A DNA stretch of 9,684 nucleotides from Fidelibacterota bacterium (GTDB lineage: Bacteria > Bipolaricaulota > Bipolaricaulia > Bipolaricaulales > Bipolaricaulaceae), in contig JAJRVI010000013.1 of the NCBI GenBank assembly GCA_024277405.1, positions 1-9,684 of the forward strand. Direction: 5' to 3'. Under the pieces are notes generated by a model. The model saw only the letters and a program-made list of their open reading frames with translations, ran no database searches and was not told the DNA's origin. Position 1 is the first letter of the stretch. Every line of letters starts with the position of its first letter. This document shows positions 5,702-9,684 of the stretch, one piece after another. The position numbers and the translations under genes were made by a program.

Positions 5702-7300
5702 TCAGACGGCGGACCCCAGGACCTTCCCCGGCATGGCACCGGTGTGTTCCCCGCCCTCCACCACCGGTATCCCGTTCACGAGCACGTGCTCTATCCCGAT
5801 CGGAAAGCGGTGCGGTTCCTCAAAGGTCGCGCGATCCTCCACCCGTTCGGGATCGAAAACCACGATGTCCGCGGCGGAGCCCGGAGCGATCAGCCCGCGA
5901 TCCCAAAGGCCGAGTCTGCGGGCGGAAAGGGAGGTCATCTTCCGGATCGCCTCCTCCAGCGGAAACAGCCCCTCCTCCCGGACGTATTTGGCCAACACCC
6001 GGGGGAAGGCACCGTAGCTCCGCGGGTGGGGCTTCCCCTCGCCCAGGGGGCCCCGCGGGGAGAGGCAGAACCCGTCTGAACCCACGCAGGAGAGGCGGTG
6101 GCCGAGGACGTACTTCACGTCCTCGGGGGAGATCTCGAAGACAACCATGGACACATCCCTCTCCTCCTCCAGCACGAGGTCACACAGGGCATCGAAGGGG
6201 GACCTCCCCCATATCTCGGCGATCTCCCGGAGGCTCTTCCCCACCAGGGCCCGGTTCTTCTCGGTCCGCACCCCGCTTACGCGGATGTTCTCCCAACGTC
6301 CGTGGCGCAGGAAGTTCTCCCATCCGGCGTCCTCGGAGATGGACCGCCGGATCTCCTCCCGGGCCGCGGGATCGCGCAGGCGCCGCAGGAGTTCCCCCAG
6401 GCCGCCCCGGTGGGCCCAGGGAGGGAAGCACGCGGTGAGGGTGGTGCTCGATGCGTGGTATGGGTAAACATCGCAGGCCACGTCCACCCCCCTCGTGCGG
6501 GCCTCCTCCATCAGCCTCAGGGTCTCCCGCACCCTCCCCCAGTTCCCCTCTCCCACCGCCTTGTGGTGCGAGATCTGGACCCGGACCCCGGCCTCCTCCC
6601 CGACGCGGATCGCCTCCCGTACCGCGTCCACCAGGGTGTCCCCCTCCCCGCGGATGTGGGTGGAGTAAAGGCCCCCGCGTCCACCGGCCACCCGGGCGAG
6701 GACGATGAGCTCCTCGGTCCCGGCGAAACATCCCGGGGGATAGATGAGCCCGGTGGAGAGGCCAAACGCGCCCTCCTCCATGGCCGCTTCCACCAGCCGC
6801 TCCATCTCCGCCAGCTCTTCCGGGGCGGGGACACGGTCCTCGGGCCCGAGCGCCGCCAGCCGAACCGTCCCGTGTCCCACCAGGGGGACCACGTTGAGGG
6901 ATGTGCGCCCCAGGCGGGCGAGGTACTCCCCGAACCCCCGCCAATCCCAGCCCACCTCCTGGCCGAGGCGGCCGGCGGTGGCCCGGAGCTCCTGCAGCGA
7001 GCGTTCGGTCAGCGGGGCCGGGGAATAACCGCAGTTGCCGATCACCTCGGTGGTCACCCCCTGGTGCACCTTGCTGTCGGCGGTGGGGTTCAAGAGGAGG
7101 GCGAGGTCGGAGTGGCCGTGGATGTCGATGAACCCGGGGCAGGCCACCAGGCCCCTTCCCTTAATGGTGCGGTACCCTTTCCCCGGGGACCCCCGGCCTA
7201 CCTCCACGATGCGGCCGCGCTTTATCCCGATCCATCCCCGGAACCACGGGCTCCCGGTCCCGTCCACGATCCGCACGTCGGCGATCACCGTGTCGAACAT
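5702..7300 (-). CDS. N-acyl-D-amino-acid deacylase (D-aminoacylase, amidohydrolase superfamily)
   Basis: The predicted reaction is hydrolysis of N-acyl-D-amino acids to a fatty or acetic acid plus the free D-amino acid, by a zinc enzyme in the cytosol (no signal peptide seen). The 532 residues are near the family length of about 480-540. Residues 1-50 are the amidohydrolase beta-sandwich start. The metal ligands of Alcaligenes D-aminoacylase all have counterparts: His61 and His63 in DIHGHSD, Cys90 in IGNCGYSP, His215 in STHIRGE, His245 or His246 in ISHHKAVG, and Asp409 in VGSDG. The HPRSYGAFPRVLAKYVREE block (425-443) is strongly family-typical. ATG at 7300 begins the usual MFDTVIADVRIVDGTG. 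An in-frame GTG directly ahead is the only close rival start, and GAGGG lies just upstream. The gene follows the ROK kinase by 22 bases on the same strand, so the two are probably cotranscribed. Chain length and side-chain preference cannot be read from sequence. Confidence 0.9.
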   Translation of the reverse strand: MFDTVIADVRIVDGTGSPWFRGWIGIKRGRIVEVGRGSPGKGYRTIKGRGLVACPGFIDIHGHSDLALLLNPTADSKVHQGVTTEVIGNCGYSPAPLTERSLQELRATAGRLGQEVGWDWRGFGEYLARLGRTSLNVVPLVGHGTVRLAALGPEDRVPAPEELAEMERLVEAAMEEGAFGLSTGLIYPPGCFAGTEELIVLARVAGGRGGLYSTHIRGEGDTLVDAVREAIRVGEEAGVRVQISHHKAVGEGNWGRVRETLRLMEEARTRGVDVACDVYPYHASSTTLTACFPPWAHRGGLGELLRRLRDPAAREEIRRSISEDAGWENFLRHGRWENIRVSGVRTEKNRALVGKSLREIAEIWGRSPFDALCDLVLEEERDVSMVVFEISPEDVKYVLGHRLSCVGSDGFCLSPRGPLGEGKPHPRSYGAFPRVLAKYVREEGLFPLEEAIRKMTSLSARRLGLWDRGLIAPGSAADIVVFDPERVEDRATFEEPHRFPIGIEHVLVNGIPVVEGGEHTGAMPGKVLGSAV

Positions 7301-7322
7301 CACCCTCGCCCCCCAGACGGGC

Positions 7323-8213
7323 TCATCGGAAGTAGGAGAGGTGCCTGTGCAGGGCCGAGGCGCCGTAGAGGCCCACATCGTCCCCGAGGGGGGTCAGCTC
7401 CACCCGGGGCGGGGTACGGGCGAACTCCCGCGCCGCCGAGACGACCATCGGGCCGAGGTAATCCCAAGAACGGGTGAGGCCGCCCCCGAGGACGATCATC
7501 TCCGGCTCGACCACCTCCCATAGGACCCCGATCCCCTGCCCCAGGGCCTCGCAGGCCCGCGAGATGATCCTCTGTGCCGTATGATCGCCTTCGCGGGCCC
7601 TCTCCACTACCTCGGCGGCGGTGAGTTCCTCCCCCAGGAGCTCGCGGGCGGCCCGGGCGATACCCGTCCCCGAGGCCAGGGCCTCCAGGCACCCCCGCTT
7701 CCCACACCGGCAGTGCGGCCCCTGGGGCACGAGGACCATATGTCCCACTTCCCCGGCCTGACCGTCCTTGCCCCACACCACCCGGCCCCCGGACACGATC
7801 CCCCCGCCGATCCCCGTGGACCAGGTGATGTAGACGAAATCCCGGGCGCGATGGCCGAACTCGAGCTCCCCGATGGCGGCACAGGTGGCGTCGTTGGCGA
7901 GGTACACCTCGCAGCCGAACTCCGCGGTCAGCTCCTCCACCACCCGGACCCCGTGCCAATGGGGGAGGTTGGGGCAATTGAGGACCACCCCCCGACGCAT
8001 GTCCAGCGGCGCCGGGGCCGCCACGCCGATGGAGGCCGGCCTGACCCCTGCCCGGCGGAGGAGTTCCCTCAGGGCCCTCACCACCTCCCGGAGTCCCTCG
8101 GTGGGGAATGAGGCGCGGGAGACGAGCTCCCCTTCCCGAAAGAGTCCCACCCGGGTCCTGGTACCGCCGATGTCCACCGCAGCGATCATCGATTCCATGC
8201 CTGTCACCGCCAT
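7323..8213 (-). CDS. ROK-family sugar kinase, glucokinase-like, with zinc motif
   Basis: This is an ATP-dependent sugar or amino-sugar kinase. The 296 residues (family about 290-320) start the actin-like fold with AAVDIGGTRTRVGL, whose DIGGT (14-18) binds phosphate. The catalytic base is Asp108 in LANDATCAA. The ROK signature has GEVGHM with Glu155 and His158, followed by CRCGKRGCLE, so zinc ligands His158, Cys168, Cys170 and Cys175 are intact. There is no N-terminal helix-turn-helix, so it is an enzyme and not a ROK/NagC repressor. Glucose, N-acetylglucosamine or N-acetylmannosamine are all possible substrates. The start at 8213 is favoured by GAGGGG eight bases ahead. ATGs at 8198 and 8189 are alternatives, and the last gives the shortest leader before the fold. 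The gene is divergent from yggS and 22 bases ahead of the deacylase gene, suggesting shared use of an amino-sugar or D-amino-acid source. Confidence 0.92.
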   Translation of the reverse strand: MAVTGMESMIAAVDIGGTRTRVGLFREGELVSRASFPTEGLREVVRALRELLRRAGVRPASIGVAAPAPLDMRRGVVLNCPNLPHWHGVRVVEELTAEFGCEVYLANDATCAAIGELEFGHRARDFVYITWSTGIGGGIVSGGRVVWGKDGQAGEVGHMVLVPQGPHCRCGKRGCLEALASGTGIARAARELLGEELTAAEVVERAREGDHTAQRIISRACEALGQGIGVLWEVVEPEMIVLGGGLTRSWDYLGPMVVSAAREFARTPPRVELTPLGDDVGLYGASALHRHLSYFR

Positions 8214-8220
8214 CGATGAT
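8185..8220. repeat. 9-bp perfect inverted repeat across the ROK kinase start codons
   Basis: ATCATCGAT (8185-8193) and ATCGATGAT (8212-8220) are exact reverse complements with 18 bases between. In the kinase mRNA one arm starts one base after the Shine-Dalgarno and includes part of the first AUG; the other arm includes the AUG at 8189. It could be an mRNA stem limiting initiation or a paired operator site with half-sites 27 bp apart. Its existence is certain; its role is not known. Confidence 0.5.
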
Positions 8221-8221
8221 A

Positions 8222-8227
8222 CCCCTC
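8222..8227 (-). promoter_or_regulatory. Shine-Dalgarno of the ROK kinase gene
   Basis: GAGGGG on the minus strand ends eight bases before the ATG at 8213. The inner ATGs at 8198 and 8189 have no comparable site, so this favours the longest start. Confidence 0.6.
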
Positions 8228-8251
8228 AGCGAAGCTCACTCCCATGGGGCC

Positions 8252-8279
8252 TTGAAAAGGGCGCCCACCGCCTTATGGT
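8252..8279 (+). promoter_or_regulatory. Candidate promoter of yggS
   Basis: TTGAAA (8252-8257, five of six consensus bases) and TATGGT (8274-8279, four of six) are separated by 16 bp on the plus strand. The spacer holds the palindrome GGGCGCCC (8259-8266). The predicted start near 8286 leaves a leader of about nine bases before the ATG. No clear promoter for the divergent kinase was found in the same 81-bp gap. Confidence 0.45.
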
Positions 8280-8294
8280 GTTCCCGCGAGCGCG

Positions 8295-8960
8295 ATGGGA
8301 CCGGAGGAGATCAAGAGGCGGTGTGAGGAGGTCTTGAGGAAGGTACCGGAACACGTGACGATCCTCGCCGCGACGAAGGGGAGGGCCTCCGAGGAGGTCC
8401 GCGCTGCCATCGCCGCCGGGATCGCCCACATCGGCGAGAACTACGTACAGGAGGCCCTCTCTAAGCGTCCGAAGGTCCCCGATCCCGCCACCTGGCACAT
8501 GATCGGCCGCCTCCAGCGGAACAAGGCCAGGAAGGCCCTGGAGGTGTTCGACTGGGTCCAGACGTTGGACTCGCTGCGCCTCGCCGAGCGGCTGGAGCGC
8601 CTGCTCTCCCAGGGAGGGGAGGAGCTTCCCGTGCTCGTGGAGGTGAACATCGGCCGGGAGCCCCAGAAGGCGGGGGTGATGCCCGAGCAGCTCCCGGACT
8701 TCCTCCGGGAGCTCTCACGGTTCCCCCACCTGCGGGTGAAGGGCCTCATGGCCATACCCCCCGTGCCCGAGGATCCCGAGGACTCCCGCCCCTATTTCCG
8801 GGAGATGCGGCGGCTGTTCGAGGCCCTCTCCCGGGAGGGGATCCCGGGGGTACGGATGGAGGTCCTCTCCATGGGGATGTCGGCCGACTGGGAGGTGGCG
8901 GTGGACGAGGGGGCCACCATGATCCGCCTGGGCACCCTCCTCTTCGGCCCCCGCCCCTGA
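8295..8960 (+). CDS. yggS: YggS/PLPBP family pyridoxal-phosphate homeostasis protein
   Basis: Proteins of this family bind pyridoxal 5'-phosphate without known catalysis and keep vitamin B6 and amino-acid pools balanced in the cytosol. The 221 residues fold as an alanine-racemase-type barrel. Lys28 in ILAATKGR is the PLP lysine (E. coli Lys36). GENYVQEA (47-54), HMIGRLQRNK (68-77) and LSMGMSADWE (191-200) are family blocks, and IRLGTLLFG (210-218) supplies the phosphate-binding end. The N-terminus is short compared with E. coli, with little before the first strand. ATG at 8295 has no good Shine-Dalgarno, and the candidate promoter would give a very short leader, so near-leaderless initiation is possible. 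No closer in-frame start with a better site was seen. The gene diverges from the ROK kinase and converges on the PfkB kinase with a 5-base gap. Its neighbours here are not the common ones (proC, sepF, ylm genes). Confidence 0.94.
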   Translation: MGPEEIKRRCEEVLRKVPEHVTILAATKGRASEEVRAAIAAGIAHIGENYVQEALSKRPKVPDPATWHMIGRLQRNKARKALEVFDWVQTLDSLRLAERLERLLSQGGEELPVLVEVNIGREPQKAGVMPEQLPDFLRELSRFPHLRVKGLMAIPPVPEDPEDSRPYFREMRRLFEALSREGIPGVRMEVLSMGMSADWEVAVDEGATMIRLGTLLFGPRP

Positions 8961-8965
8961 TCTCC

Positions 8966-9684
8966 TCAGTGGGACGAGAGCTCACCCAGGAGGGAGAGGA
9001 TCTCATCCGGATAAGCTTCCCCGGTGGTCCCGATCTTGCGCACGGTTATCGCCGCGCAGAGGGCGGCGAGCTCCGCTGCCTCCACCGGGTCGGCCCCGGC
9101 ACACAGGGCCGTGATCAGGGCCGCCATCACCGCGTCCCCCGCGCCCACCGGATCGACGGGCCCCTCCACCGGCACGGCGGGGACGTGTACCCATCCCCCC
9201 TCGCGGAAGAGGTATATCCCCTCATCCCCCGCGGTGATGTAGACAGGTTTCCCGATGCGGGCCAAAAGCTCCTCCCCGACGCGGAGGAAATGCTCACGTT
9301 CCCCCATCCTCCTGGGATCCAGCCCCACCGCGAGCGCGGCCTCGCGGCGGTTGGGCTTCACCATCATCCCGCGGAAGAGGCCGATCCGGGCCCGGGAATC
9401 GGCGATGGAGATCTTTTCGGGGAAGGAGGCCGCCAAACGCCGGAGCTCCTCCCGTACCCGCGCGGTGATCACCCCACAGTTCTCCTCCTCCACCTGATCC
9501 ACGATGGCCACCCCGTGGACACCCGGGAGGAGCTCCCGCAGGCGGGCGATGAGCTCGTCCTCCAGCGTCCGCGGCGTGGGGACGCGGTTCTTGATGTCGA
9601 TGCGGTTGAGCTCGTGTTCACGCCCGTCCGGTTCCCGCATGATGGGCTTCATATAGGTGGGGGTGTATCGCCCCGGGGCCCGGA
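8966..9684 (-). CDS. PfkB-family kinase related to the HldE/RfaE kinase domain (N-terminus off the right edge)
   Basis: This is a ribokinase-fold kinase, predicted to phosphorylate a sugar or sugar phosphate with ATP. The frame is open to the right edge, giving about 239 residues; numbering here is from the internal Met at 9652. The second PfkB signature is PVDPVGAGDAVMAAL, with catalytic Asp173 in GAGD (170-173); the usual DT at its start reads DP. VKPNRREAA (98-106) and VRKIGTTGEAYPDEIL (204-219) resemble the heptose-phosphate kinase domain of HldE. The upstream GRYTPTYMKPIM and ELNRIDIKN blocks recall the substrate-loop region of that group. The protein ends after the kinase fold, so no cytidylyltransferase domain is fused. 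Most of the substrate-binding N-terminal half is not visible, so the substrate is undetermined; a simpler sugar kinase is the alternative. The Met at 9652 should not be taken as the start. Confidence 0.85.
   Translation of the reverse strand, partial: RAPGRYTPTYMKPIMREPDGREHELNRIDIKNRVPTPRTLEDELIARLRELLPGVHGVAIVDQVEEENCGVITARVREELRRLAASFPEKISIADSRARIGLFRGMMVKPNRREAALAVGLDPRRMGEREHFLRVGEELLARIGKPVYITAGDEGIYLFREGGWVHVPAVPVEGPVDPVGAGDAVMAALITALCAGADPVEAAELAALCAAITVRKIGTTGEAYPDEILSLLGELSSH

Noticed and set aside
5228..6079. Plus-strand open frame crossing the 226-base spacer.
   Set aside because: It runs antisense through the cyclase and deacylase genes and shows no domain or good start; the spacer part alone has no coding character.
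6098..7477. 459-residue open frame on the plus strand.
   Set aside because: It is antisense to the deacylase and the end of the ROK kinase; its Pro/Gly/His-rich translation has no recognisable motif.
7323..8213. ROK protein as a NagC/XylR-type repressor.
   Set aside because: There is no N-terminal helix-turn-helix; the protein starts directly with the DIGGT kinase motif and keeps the catalytic Asp.
8961..8965. Shared terminator between convergent yggS and the PfkB kinase gene.
   Set aside because: The gap is five bases and no hairpin with a T run is visible at either 3' end.

Overview
The window is GC-rich bacterial chromosomal DNA, densely coded, with no mobile element, CRISPR array or phage gene visible. 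The proteins are rich in Arg, Glu, Gly and Val, AGG/CGG arginine codons are common, genes overlap by a few bases, and GTG starts occur. This suits a GC-rich, possibly thermophilic bacterium of a deep-branching lineage. Bipolaricaulota/Acetothermia is one guess, but nothing in the sequence proves the phylum.

Region 1 (1-3628, all minus strand) is a fatty-acid and phospholipid synthesis operon, read right to left: tRNA-Leu(GAG), plsX, fabH, fabD, fabG. Gene junctions overlap by 4, 7 and 20 bases. fabG runs off the left edge. The tRNA lies only 8 bases ahead of the plsX start codon. A sigma70-like promoter (TTGATC, 17 bp, TAAGAT) sits just before the tRNA, so tRNA and plsX may share a transcript. 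The set turns malonyl-CoA and acetyl-CoA into acyl-ACP (FabD, FabH, FabG) and acyl-ACP into acyl-phosphate for phospholipid assembly (PlsX).

Region 2 (3625-5547, minus) is a soluble sensor diguanylate cyclase. It has three GAF-type domains (the first degenerate) and an intact GGDEF domain with a product-inhibition site. It appears to have its own promoter, with a short perfect inverted repeat on the predicted transcription start.

Region 3 (5548-8294) holds a 226-bp spacer with no gene, then a two-gene minus-strand unit: a zinc-motif ROK sugar kinase followed 22 bases later by an N-acyl-D-amino-acid deacylase with all expected metal ligands. The pair suggests salvage of amino sugars and N-acylated D-amino acids, for example from cell-wall material, but the substrate is inferred only. 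A 9-bp perfect inverted repeat straddles the two candidate start codons of the kinase.

Region 4 (8295-9684) has yggS (PLP homeostasis) on the plus strand, divergent from the kinase. It converges, with a 5-base gap, on a PfkB-family kinase related to the HldE/RfaE kinase domain, which is cut by the right edge.

No clearly new biological system is visible. The points most worth checking are the tRNA-Leu/plsX junction, the inverted repeat at the kinase start, the kinase/deacylase pairing and the operator-like element ahead of the diguanylate cyclase.
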